In this document: piece by piece, positions 12,355-26,274 of the stretch
Layout: every line of letters starts with the position of its first letter
How positions within the stretch are numbered: the first letter of the stretch is position 1
Assembly (NCBI GenBank): GCA_025602915.1
Contig: JAHLJZ010000003.1
Coordinates: 620,001 to 684,000, forward strand
Reading direction: 5' to 3'
Length of the DNA stretch: 64,000 nucleotides
From: Paraphysoderma sedebokerense
Lineage: Eukaryota > Blastocladiomycota > Physodermatomycetes > Physodermatales > Physodermataceae
The notes under the pieces: generated by a model
Database searches by the model: none
What the model saw: the letters and a program-made list of their open reading frames with translations, nothing else
Told to the model about the DNA's origin: nothing
Position numbers and translations under genes: made by a program

Positions 12355-12630
12355 AATACAACCCGTATTAATGTATCCGTAACACAGCCTTGAATTGACA
12401 TAGAATTAATATTTACTGTAAAATGTTTGCGCAAATTGACTTACACATCCCAGAATCATAGCAAGTTCGTAATCTGTTGTGCACGTTACTAATCGATACT
12501 TATATAACTATTTACAAGTCGATTGTATTATTCGAATCACGAGTATTAAGATTTATATATTCTACATTATAGGACCGTTTACAATTTTACATAAAATTAA
12601 AAACTACGCGGCATACTGAAAATAGAGTCA

Positions 12631-15600
12631 TCAAATACGGCAATGATTCATTAACACTTGTTTCGCAAGGCTATGATTTCCACTGGCAACGTATATCAGG
12701 CTAAGATTATAGGCCGCCTCTTTTGATAAGTTCATTGAATCCTGATTTGAATCTTGTGCATCCTGTATTTGGGAGGAGGCGAATATATTAGTCACTAGGA
12801 AAACAGTAGGGAACGAGCATCCGAAAGTTCACTGAACCTGTTCTTTCTGTCGTGTGGCCAATTCCAATACTCGCTCATAGTAACCCACGGCTAAGTGAGT
12901 TAAGCCAATTTGATGGAACGACCTAGCGATGTTATAATTCGCTTCCTGAGAATTATCGCCGCCTCGGAGTTCAAAGTATCGGAAAAGGAACATAAAGCCC
13001 TGACAATGAAGAGTGATAGACGCAGTATAAGCCAGACAAGCCGTACGAGCAAATACAGTTGAAAATACACTTACCTGCGCAATTTGCATATGCCTGTTAT
13101 CCGTCTTTCTTTGCATCGCCCTCGACAGATACGCCGTTCCCAAAGCAAAATTAATCATTGGGTCTTTCGGGGACAAAGCGTATGCTCGAGTTAAATGTGC
13201 TATTCCGTCCACCAACAATCGAGAAAACACAAAAAGGAAGCAGAGTTAGTTATTCCGACTTTAAAGTTGGGCGTAGCACACTCGCTGCATACCGATCGCA
13301 GGAAGATAACTTCTAGCACAACTCAAAATGTGTCCATACAACGTCAACAATATCGGTTTAGCATTCCAGATATTTCTAGGCTTGAGGGGCGAAGTTTCCA
13401 AACCAGGAGTACCGAATGGAGACTGTGACTCTGACGGTAGTGGGTTGGCTGGAACGGAGAGAGAAGTTGAGATGGGACGTAGTGTGCTGGAGAAATTTGG
13501 GCTTTGTGTCGGGGTGGCGGATGCCACTGACGATGAAGAGGGTGAATTCGTTGAGGAGGTAGGCATTGTAGAAGTATCCAGGTTTTTCGCAAGTTTCCCG
13601 CTGAAACGATACTGCAGTTGTCGTTTCATAAATTTCTGGACGTTCGATGAGGCAAATGCAGTGGTCCCGTCCAGGCCACTATTTGAGAATAGGAAGCGAG
13701 GTCAATCCTGATGCTAGCTTCAGCATGAAAATTGAATGATGATGGTAATACCTGAATATTGAACAATAAATCCTGTAGACGTCACTTCGATACGGCATGT
13801 AACTACAAAACCATCGGCATAGATCGGCTGCCTTTTCGTAATCATTTGCGTGTAGAGCGACAGCTAAAATACGTAATGGAGGTCAGCAGACAAGAACGTA
13901 AGCTGAAACAAGTTTAGCTTGCTTCATGAACAAACCAATAGCAAATAATTTCAGTTGTAACAACTTTTCTTGATCATGATAGAAAACATTAGAGTCTGCT
14001 GCTTCTAGAGCTACTTCATGCGCCAACTGATGCTGACCGGACTCTGTCAGAGAAATCAGATACTTAAGAAAATAGAAATGTTCTGTAAGCGTCGGTGGAA
14101 CCATCATATCATGTAAGAGTCATGTATACCCGCAGGATCAAATCAAACCATTCGTCAAAGCTGTAACCCAAATACGATTTCGCCATGTAAATTTGCTTTT
14201 CTTCATCCGTAAAATTATTCCATTGTTCAGGCTCGATAGACTGACGTGCACCTATGAAAATGCAAAGGCATATAAATTCTCTAATGCGGAAGAAGCCGAC
14301 AGAGGAATGAAATACCTAATTGCGGTAATTTGGTTTTTTTCTCTACGTTATCCCAAGTGCGTTTCATCTGATCCGAAATTTTGTGAGATTTGAACTGGGC
14401 AGTTTCGGGATCGACACCGATGAATGTTCGAAGCTGCCCAACGAGCGATTGAATGATAAATTAATCATGAGAGCTCAAAGGCTAAAAGAGAATTATAAAC
14501 CACCTACCCGATCTGAGGGGTAAAAAGTAGAAGTATTTCGAAAGGTATTGAATATGTCGCCTGCAGTTTTGATAAATTCATTCTATGGCCGAAGAGCACC
14601 AAAGATGCGTCAATTGATAGCAAAATGCAACTGTGATGACAACTACTAGCAGACCCTTTTATCATCTCCAGCGTCGTTCCATTTCTCCCATATCATGCCA
14701 CATTTCTTAAATTTCAGTTTAACTTCTTTCTCCTTCCCTCTTAAGGCATCCTTCTTGGTTGAAACTTTAAACCGCTTGGATCGCTCGTCCCTTGGCGCTT
14801 TGGCCTCGTTGAACAGAGTAGCCTCCTGGTCACTGTGGTCCTTATTGTCGGATTCATCCCCCATTGCTCGAGTAGATTTGCGCTGACGACGGCGCCTCCG
14901 GTGTGGGAAAAGAATTGAGTCAAATTCCGGATTGTGTGCAGCATTGTCAACTATTTTGGAAATAGAATAATTAATATGTGGGTTATTTTGCAAAGGAACT
15001 GAAAATAGCGCAAAAGGATGAATACCTTCAGTCATCAATTCCAGTGCAGCGTCTTCATCACCCAATGACTGATACAACTCAGCTAAGGCCAATTTGGCGT
15101 CATTGTTATCCGGGTTTGCCTCGATCGCTACAAGCAAATTAACTTCTGCTGCGTTTCAAAGTACTTTACTTAATACTAACCTGTGTTATAACATTCAATG
15201 GCAGTGTCGGTATCGCCCAGTTGATGATGACATACAGCCATCTGAGACCATACGTGAGAACTTGAAGTCTACATTCACCAAACCCGATATTAACCAGACA
15301 TGAACGAATAATGTTAAAAAGCATCTGTAACGCACCTCATCAACTTCTGCCAACATAGAGTAAACATCTAATGCATCTTTCCACATTCTTTGTTCCATGT
15401 ATGCTTCGGCAACGTCGAGGTAAAGATCGGGGAACTCTTCAGGTGGTTGTCGAAACAGATATTGGAAATGATCCTAAGGGTTTAAGTTTTTAGCACTGAA
15501 GCAACCTTCGCAAAGTAAACGTCAAATCACTAACCTTGGCGACATCTGGATATTTTAACCAAACTCGACAAATACCCATTTTAATTCTCAAGTCCAGTGG

Positions 15601-17542
15601 CACACCCGCACCAGCGTCGCATAATCCTTCATCTATCCACCTCGTCCCCACTACAGCCATATCGTATTCTGAATCGTCGTCAACGTCGTCCCAATGAACT
15701 TCATTCCTCCGATTTTGTATAGCTCTTAATCCAAACTTAATAGCCCTTAACGCTTCAAGGTACTGCTGATTCATAATATAAAGCTCTGCCATAATGTTAA
15801 TTTCAGTATATCCTATGTTACTAGAAGATTCTATTTCAGGCTCGATCGAGGCATCTGCGGTTGAGGGTCCAACGTCGTTGACGAGCGAGATGGTGGGAGC
15901 GAAAGCATATTCTGGAGTGGATGACTTAGGTGCCAACGGCATGGCAGTATCTTGGTCGTGCGCAGTCGCGGTCCAAGAAGGAGAAGGAGGTGGAAGCCAC
16001 ATATCGCACTTCTCTTCCTTGAATTGATGTTCCAGGGCAGCCTCAAAAACTTTGATGGCTTCGGGAACTTGTTTAAGCTCAATATAAAGCTTTGTGAGTT
16101 CTCTGACGACGTGGAGATTATGCGGAACATTTTTCAGAATAAGTTTATAGCCGTCTACAGCCTTATTCGAATCATTAGTGACGAACCATAATGTTTAAAG
16201 TGCTTCACTGAGAATAATAAAAACCTTAGTCAGTTCGCCCCGTTCCAAATACATTTGATTTCGGTGCCAAACAGTGTTAGAATCTTTTGGATCGGCTGTG
16301 ATCGCTTTTGAATAACAATAAATAGCTTGCTGGTCGAGTTCCTCCTTCCTGGCATATTGAATTGAAGTCAGGTTCCTGAAAAAATGACCGCCTTGAAATT
16401 AACATCTATGTGACCGACCTTGACAGCAGAGCTAATTTCTTCCACAAAGTAGCATCCTTGGGCGTGAGATGCGCTGCCACTAAATACATCTTGAGCGCTT
16501 TATCTAGATTCCCCATTTCCTCGTGAATCATAGCCAGCGTAAACCATGCCTTATATGCATTCGGTGATACACGAATAACTTCTTGGAGAATCTCGATGGC
16601 CCTAATGTAATTTCGTACTACATACTCTGCATTTGCTTGGCCAAGCAAGGTGCGAACTTCATCGGTGTCGTTTGGATCTCGGCGGCGTCGTCCCTAGCAA
16701 TTATTTTACTAAGCAAGACAGCGATGTGCTTTTGGAAACTTTATTTACACACCCTTCGCCTGCCCACTCCACTCTGCAATTTTAATCCGTCTTTGAATTC
16801 GGCCTCAAATTCTTCTCTCTCTGCTGCCATATCCCCATTGGTTTCGTCGTTTTCGTCATCGGACACCAAATCATCCAAATTCAAACTTGAAAAGTTGTAC
16901 TGACTTGCATCGCTATTTGTAAATTCTGAGGCGGCGAGATTAGCAGCAGATATCAGGTTCCTACATACGATTTAGCAAAGTGCAGTTGAGCAAGGAGATA
17001 AGCCCAGACTTTTATTTAAAAGTGGAAATGTAGTCTTACCCAAATGAACTGCTAACTTCCATGGAGTTACTTTCAGGGATAGATTGGTTGGTTGAACTGA
17101 AAGCATTAAAGTCCGTTGACAAGTGGGTATTTGGTGTTTGCGACTGTGTGTAGAAATTTGAAGGCAAACTGATGGCGCTTGCCGACATCGGCGATCCGAA
17201 TGGTGTTCCTTCTAACGATGGGGCAGTGAGACCATCAGAGCCCCAATAAATTGAAGAATCATGCGGTTCTTCTCCATCAAAAAGTTGTGATTCTAACTGC
17301 TGCTGAATCAAGTCTATTTGAGATTGATTTCGCAAATTAGATTCGGCAGAAATATTTTGGTTGGATAGACTTGAGGAATGCTCGGTAACCATCGGACTGT
17401 TAGTGGCATGGCCGATTATTGGCATACCAGAAAAGCCCGTTGACGATTCATCATCTTGTAACAGACCCAGATACGAGTCTATTTGTCGAAGCTGCTCTTC
17501 TGAAGCCGATTGTCGAGATTGCTGAGCGTTTTGCGAGCTCAT
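12631..17542 (-). CDS. TFC4: TFIIIC subunit Tfc4/GTF3C3 (TPR protein)
   Basis: This is the TPR subunit of TFIIIC that bridges the tRNA-gene A-box module to TFIIIB (yeast tau131, human GTF3C3). It is a long multi-exon gene. The N-terminal 170 residues are Ser/Gln/Asn-rich and low in complexity, then come acidic residues. The TPR array starts with EEIRVSPNAYKAWFTLAMIHEE-type helices (near 16400-16650). It continues with NIMAELYIMNQQYLEALRAI, LDLRIKMGICRVWLKYPD and AEAYMEQRMWKDALDVY. The C-terminal block reads FLFRYFELRGG, NYNIARSFHQIGLTHLA and EAAYNLSLIYVASGNHSLA, the family's conserved end. I took the ATG at 17542 (MSSQNAQQ); an in-frame ATG further up, at 17680, is possible. A basic segment near 14650-14900 (RRRRRQRKS, KSTRAMGDE) lies between TPR groups. 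Confidence 0.88.
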
Positions 17543-18647
17543 CTTTGGCGGAATGTGGAGGATTGCGAAATACTTTGTTGCAATGATTGATGAAGCTTCC
17601 AACTGAATTCCAGGATGAAGGCCGGTAGCATCACTATGTATTGTGGCCCTGAGCACGTGTGGCCCAAGGCCATCCTTCAATTCGGATAATAAAATTTTCG
17701 GTTCGAGGAATTCCTATAATTTCCCATTGATTTGGATAGGCAGATGATAAAACAGCTTCCGGCACCTACTTTAGGCTAATAGAAATCGCACTCGAGGTTA
17801 AACGTACAAAACAATATGAAAGGTCGTTCAACCAGATACAACTTTTCATCCACATTCACGTCAGATTTGGCAGCATCCACTAATTAAAATTTGCTTATGA
17901 ATCCTGTCGATATATGATGCCAATAGCAATTATGAATTTGTGTATCAGAGATATAGATCAGCAGAGATTTTTGTGGACGCGTGAGTGTAATGGGTCTTCA
18001 TCAAGGCAGTGGCAAAAGAGCACTAAGATGGGCAAACAGCAAACTCATAATATGCACTCATCTGGCCGTATAACATAGATGATTTTATTTCGTAGTCGCT
18101 GCGAAATGTCAGAAAGATGGAATCACCGTCAAGTACACTGAGATAACACCAATGTTTCACTCAATTTTGCTTTCGCGCCATGTCTAAATCTTGACCAACC
18201 CTCAAAAATAATAAATAATATTGTAAAGGTTAAGTACATGTAGTATATACATGCCGTAATTTAACAGTCTGTCTCTTCGGTATCAATCAAAAGTTCAAAA
18301 ATTCAAAAGTCGATGCAGCAATGGCCGGAAAAAATTCAACAATCGCCAATATCAATGGCATTGCCGGGATCGCATTTGTTTGTTTTTCGCCAAGTTGACG
18401 TAGCGTAATCAACCAAGTGAGAAATGAGGAATGAGTCGCTGACGGACTTCTCATTCCTCCTCACTCATCAGCAGTAGTATTGAAATAAGAAGTATTATTT
18501 AGGTGTGAAATCTTTTTCCATTTTTATACAACAGATGTATATTGATGATTTCCAATCATCTAAGCATCGTATTATTTAGGACCAGAGGTTTCGACATGCT
18601 TTCTAACATATTCATTGCTATCACTACACAAAGTATTCTAGAATCTG
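17543..18647. other. Divergent intergenic region between TFC4 and amidohydrolase gene
   Basis: No gene is recognised in 1.1 kb. The region must carry the promoters of both neighbours. A 10-bp inverted repeat lies at 18426..18459. An open frame at 18542..18778 overlaps the start of the next gene in another frame and shows no family traits. Confidence 0.4.
18426..18459. repeat. 10-bp inverted repeat, 14-base spacer
   Basis: GAGGAATGAG and its complement CTCATTCCTC flank a 14-base spacer about 190 bases upstream of the amidohydrolase ATG. It could be a binding site for a dimeric regulator or a transcript hairpin. Both readings are inference. Confidence 0.5.
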
Positions 18648-21600
18648 ATGAATCCTTTGGAAGCAATATCTATTTCCTCGGCCAAACTCCGGCCATCCAA
18701 GTCGTCCCCAAATTTGCAAAAGCAGGAATCTTTCTCGACTTCAGGCCATTACGATCCCGAAAGTCAAATACAGTATGAACCGTATTTGTCATTCAATCCC
18801 CAAATGCAACGAGATCAATCTTATGAAAAGGATCATGGAAAACGCGAGGGTCGCTGCTCACGATATTTAGCGTTCGGTAAAAAAACCTTCAGAGTTGCAA
18901 TTGTACTTTCGGTATTATCCGTCTTGGTGTTTTCCATATTTACAACCGTCCATCGCAATCGCATTGAGTTCCCGCGCCCAAGAATCCCGCTGCTTTTCCA
19001 ATCAGACAAATTTTCGGAGTCACAATCGACTAATTCCCACCAGTCATACTTCGAGAAGGACACCATATTCGACCCTTTCCCTTCTACAGCTTCTGCAACG
19101 CCATCACAGCTCGTTTCAACATCTGAGTTTCTCAATTCTCTATCCAAATGTCCGGTGCCTCCGTCAAATCTCAACTCTTTTAAGAGCGGAAGGGATAGAA
19201 TCAATCCAAGAAGCCAGACATCTCAACCTGATTATCTAATTCAGAATGCAACCGTATGGGATGGTGAAGGAAATGTATTTGAAGGCCACGATGTTTTAAT
19301 AAAAAATGGTTTGATTTGGGAGGTTGGCAAGGATCTGAAGACTGTTTATGATGGGAAAGGAAAAGAAAATTTAGAGACAATCAATGTCATGGGGAGGATC
19401 GTGACACCAGGAATTATCGATAGTAAGTTAAAGTGAATATACGATATGAAGCATTTTCGCTAATTCTTCTTCGAAGTGCATAGTCATGCTGGTGTAGACA
19501 GCTACCCTTCGTTAAGGGCAACTGATGATACAAATGAGTATGGCGATCCGACTATTCCTCAGGTGTATTCTTCAGCATCGTGTTTTTTCGATTTACAATT
19601 CTGTCCTAACATTTCGCTTGACTTCGTAGATGCAAAGTATTGATTCTTTCAATCCCCATGATACGGCGATCCCTCTGATCCTTTCAGGTGGAATCACAAC
19701 CATGCTTACCCTCCCTGGATCCGCAAATTTAATGGGCGGCGAGGTACTCATCTATTCGTTTATTTTTAGACGCTAGCACCGACGCTAAATTCTATTTTAT
19801 AGGCTTTCTCTTTTAAATTGCGCAAACCGACTTCAAACTCCGTGGAAGAAATGCTGTTGAACTTCAACCTCACAAAGGAAAATGAATCATCTGTTGGGGG
19901 CAAAAAATGGAGATGGATGAAAATGGCATGTGGCGAGAACCCGAAAGGCTATGGACGAAACGGTAGGCAGTCATTCCTTATGATTCGTTGCAAATTGCAA
20001 TGTCATTTCGGAACGCTAAATTGGTACTCAATTTGCAGAAAACGTCATGCCATTTACGAGAATGGGAAATGCATATGTTATTCGCAAGAAGTTCAGCGAG
20101 GCCCATCAATTAATGAAAGCTCAAGATGAATGGTGTGCCTTCGGACATGAAGTTTATAGACGAATGACAGGATATGAATACACAGGTTTTTTATATTCTG
20201 CAGTTCCAGCCGGATAATACGCCTATAACTAAAATCAACCATTCTGGCCAACACATAGAATCAAAACGTAAAGATCGTAAGCCGAAGCGTCCTCTTCCGA
20301 AATTTGTTCGTGTGATGCTTGGTCAGTATCCGGAAAATGTGTCATTGTCGTCGACCGTCGCTTTACTACGTGGAGAAATCAAGCTCAATTTCCATTGTTA
20401 CGAGACATTTGACATGGAAACCATGTTGAGAGTGACCAGAGAATACGGTGTCGAAGTCGCAGCATTTCATCACGTATGTGTGAAGATTGTTGTCTTGCTT
20501 ACGACTCATTAGATATTATTGAGATTTTTAACAACAATAATCTAGGCACTTGATGTGTATAGGATACCGGAATTGATCAAGAAATATTCGCCAAACACCA
20601 CCATGGCGATCTTTAGTGATCACTGGTATGTTATTCTGTGCAATCTTGAGATGGAACCCCAGAAGAAAAGTTATTGACACTTGATTTAGGGGCTACAAGA
20701 AAGAAGCATTTCAAGCGTCTGTTTACGCTCCAAAAATTTTGAAAGACAATGGAATCTCTTTCACGTTTAAGAGTGACCATCCCGTTATCCATGCCGTAAG
20801 TGAACGCATTCCCATGCATCTAATTTAGTCCAGCGGACAGCTAATTGTCCTGATCTCCTTTTATGTAGCAATATCTGGCGTACGAGGCCGGTAAATCCAT
20901 CCATTTTGGACTAACAGAACAAGACGTTCTCAAAGCAATAACGTCGGTCCCGGCAAAAGCCATGGGTGTCGACTACCGTATTGGTTCTATCAAACCCGGT
21001 ATGGACGGTGATATTGTGGTATGGAGCTCGAGTCCATTCGAGATCGGATCCATGCCCTTGAAGGTTTTCGTGGACGGTGTCCCGTCATTTTCACGCGACT
21101 CGTGGCCGGAAAACCATCATACTTCGGTCGGGGAGTCTCCTGTGGTTCCTGAGATGAGTGTCGATGGAATCCAACAGTGTGAAGATGAATCTATCAATGA
21201 CGTCTTGATTAAAGGAGTGGGAAAATTGTTTGCTGGTCGCGGAAAAGTAGTCGAGGATGTGCAGATCCATATAGAGGGGGGTATCGTGAAATGCATTAGT
21301 GCCAGGTGTGAAATAGGAAGCGGATCGTCACCGGTTACTTTTGACCTACATGGCGGTAATCTTTATCCCTCATTCGTGTCTGCCGGAACACGAATCGGAT
21401 TGTTCGAAATTTCGCAAGAATCAAGTACGCATGATGGGATTGCTTCAACCGACGAATATGTTCGCGCATCTGACGGTCTACTCTTGGGGCACAAGCATCA
21501 AAAATTGTCGGCCAACTTTGGTGTGAATACCGCAATCTCCTCTCCGATGGTCAAATCGAAAAACGGCATCGCAGCTGGAATATCTGTCGCTTTTAGAATG

Positions 21601-22377
21601 AACGCAACTGATTTGAATGATGCTATCATCAAAGATGCCGTGGCTCTCCATGTCGTCATCGGCAACGTGGTGAAGCAAACTGATTCAGTGATGGGAAGTG
21701 TAAGTGGTCAGATTGGAGAATTGAGGAAGAGATTATTGAAAGGGTTCCAAGCAAACGACAATGATTATTTTTATCTTGTGGTGAACGGATCGCTTCCCTT
21801 GGTCATTGAAACCAATATGGCTGATCATATTATGTCTATCATTCGGCTTAAACGAGAGATTGAGTCTCTCAGACCCAACCCGCTACTTCCGCCCATGAAA
21901 TGGATCATTGCGGGCGCTTCTGAAGCTCACATTGTCGCACCCTATCTCGCTGCAACCGGCATTTCAATTATCATTCGTCCGGCTAGATGCATTCCTTCAG
22001 ATTGGCAAACCCGACGTTGCTTGACACCACCACAGTCTCCATCTCATCTTGCCACAGTTCTGAAGAAACATAACGTCCCATTTGTAATCACAACAGATGA
22101 GCGTGAAATCTCGTATGTCAGAATGTTACCATGGGAGGCCAACTGGGTCAGGCATCTTACTGAACCAAAGCTGTCCGAGGTTGAGACTGTTGAATTGGCC
22201 TCTTTCCGCGTTTCAGAAATGTTTAACCTTGTCGACCAAGGTGTAGGTGTCGTAGAGGTTGGAAAAAGGGTTAATGTTGTCGGTGTCAACGGAAGCATCT
22301 TGGAGATGGGTGGTGGAAGAGAAGTTCAGCTCATTGTGGAAGGAAAAAGAGTTACATGTTGGCCCAAGCAAGATTAG
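18648..22377 (+). CDS. Membrane-anchored two-domain amidohydrolase-superfamily protein
   Basis: The model has nine exons and 1070 residues: 18648-19422, 19477-19562, 19630-19743, 19803-19962, 20039-20151, 20204-20473, 20546-20625, 20690-20795 and 20869-22377. All phases agree. A basic cytosolic head is followed by one membrane span near residues 82-100 (VAIVLSVLSVLVFSIF), making a type II protein with its enzyme outside or in the lumen. The first domain has the metallo-hydrolase start VTPGIIDMHSHAGVDSYP, then GGITTMLTLPGSANLMGG, NFHCYETFDMETMLR, AAFHHALDVYRI and the closing KSDHPVI with IGSIKPGMDGDIVVW. It resembles imidazolonepropionase-like amidohydrolases. A second, half-kept domain follows (from about residue 640) without the HxH motif. 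The substrate is unknown. Confidence 0.85.
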
Positions 22378-22506
22378 TTTAAAATTTTATTTTGTATTTT
22401 TTGCCCACATCATATCATAAACCATTTTTCAGTGCGTGAAATTGCGAGTAATGCTGATATTGTCAAGCCCCCGAGTTCGCCACCCCTCGGTGAAAACAAC
22501 TTAGTA

Positions 22507-24278
<1,772 letters not shown>

Positions 24279-24377
24279 GTCGATGAGAGATTGTAATGTT
24301 GGGATGATGGGTATTGAGACAAAAATGTTCCCGAAAGTTGCATACAAATTGTATTTATTTAGAAATATAACATATAT

Positions 24378-26076
24378 TTATGTTCGTTTTCCTCGCTTCG
24401 CATTCTGCTTTCCTCCCCTTTCCGCTTCTTTATCATTGATTCTGACTCTTTTCTTGGGGTGCTGCTTATGAGGCACGGTTACTTCCACAGACTGTTCGTC
24501 TTCAGCCTCGGAATCTGATTCCGGAACATCATCCAGGTCATCATGAAACTCATGGGAATCATCCAGATGATCGAATTCATCATCGCTATCTCCGCCGTTG
24601 GCATCATCGTCGAGATCGTTTTCATTCTCTGACTCACTCTCTGATTCATACTCGACACCATTGGAAGCATTTGCCTGCTTTCTTGCTTCTTTTTCCATTT
24701 GTTTTCTCTTAACATTCTCTTCCTGAATCCTTCTACGCTCCGCCTTCTCCTGTTCCTTTTTGGCCCGACGAGCAGCAGTGCTTTTGATCTCCTCCGCTGT
24801 TTTCGAGACTGATGGACAATTTATCTTAACATTAACAAGTTGTTCGAATTGCGGGGTAAAGAAGCAAAACATACCAAATTGGTGAAATAGAACCTCGCCT
24901 TCACAAAATCCGTCTTGAATTTTGACTAAGGTCAGTTTCATTCTTGGACCCAACTCCTTCAATTTGATTGCGCGCTGCTCCGACTTCTTATTGTTCCGAC
25001 CAACATAATTCTGGGGGAGAGTTATTTGATTCGAGGGATCCTCAACGTCCGACATATCGGAGTCAGCAGGGTAGGCATTTCTGAATTCATGGGGCAATAA
25101 TCGTGAAGTACCGATTGTGAAAAGAGGAGGAATCAACATCTCTGTTCAACGCGACACAAGCACAGTGATACAACGAGTCTTAAGATTAAACATACCGTTC
25201 AACATAATCACTGATATCGGAATATTTATGTAGATCGGGAATGTCAGAGAATATTACTCGTTTGACAGCTTTGGAAATACCGATGGGCTTAACGTCAATC
25301 GAGTAATGACGGAAATCTAGGGTGTTTGTTTCAGAATTGTAGTTGATCAACAACAATCGACGAGCTTCCGCTAGTTGCATCTTTTGTAATAAAATTGTGA
25401 GATTAGACGACAGTTAAAGAAAAATGAAGTATAATATCTCACCGTTTGAACATTGATTGGTGGCAACATGTTCTGGAACATAGTGGCCATAAGTTTCATA
25501 GTTTTATCTTCAGTATTGAAGTTATTGAGAACAAGCTATTTAAACAAAAGTCAATCATCTGACTTATCAGAGCGATGAGAGAAATCTCAACAGAATACGT
25601 ACAAGAGGTGCGGACAAGAACATGGCCGCAGCTAACCCTTTGGGATTTCTCTGACTTGAAATGACATCCGCCGTCAAAGAATAATTATTGACTCTGAAAC
25701 ACAGCGTCGGACCCCTTGGTGTCCTAGCTATACGAAGATTCGTGGCATTTTCAGTCTGCGAAAAAATGAGGAAATGCGAGACACCTAGAGGCCCCGCCAT
25801 ACTCAGAAAATCCTTGAGCTTATTACTTTTGCGTTCCTACATTACATAAATTGATGAGTGTTAAAAGCTATGGTGGTAAAAAATTCAAATAATTTGCTGT
25901 AGGCATACCTTCAAACGGACAGCAGTATTCGGTTCCATCACTTTCCTGATATCTCTAACTAATCTTGCAACAGAATTGCCAACAGTACCCGATTTGATAA
26001 CAAAAGATCTTGGTGGCTTCTCAACGACAGCCTCGTCCTGCTCAACATGGGTTCTCTTCTTCTTTCTTCGTCCCAT
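24378..26076 (-). CDS. SSF1: Ssf1/Peter Pan ribosome-biogenesis protein (Brix domain)
   Basis: Ssf1/PPAN is a nucleolar Brix-domain protein needed for 27S pre-rRNA processing in 60S subunit assembly. The gene has about six exons. It starts MGRRKKKRTHVEQDE with PRSFVIKSGTVGNSVARLVR, followed by the Brix core: KSNKLKDFLSMAGPLGVSHF, LRIARTPRGPTLCFRV, MFQNMLPPINVQ, RRLLLINYNSETNTLDFRHY and IGISKAVKRVIF. After GPRMKLTLVKIQDGFCEGEV and FHQF comes a charged tail: a Lys/Arg/Glu helix, a long acidic Glu/Asp/Ser run and a basic end. It converges with the Nudix gene (99 bases between stops) and shares a 198-bp divergent promoter with SF3A1. Confidence 0.94.
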
Positions 26077-26274
26077 TGTGTAAGTACGCTATAATGAGGA
26101 TCTGATCTGACGAGAGAGATCTCCGGCCTTCATGAGAATCTTAATTAGAATCACGTGATTATTGCCACTAGTGACCAGGCACCCCTCAGTTCTACACTGG
26201 CCTGGAGCACAAATTTCGAGTTGAATCCGCTCTTCTATTGTCACAATCTTCCTCTATCTATTCTAATACCAATT

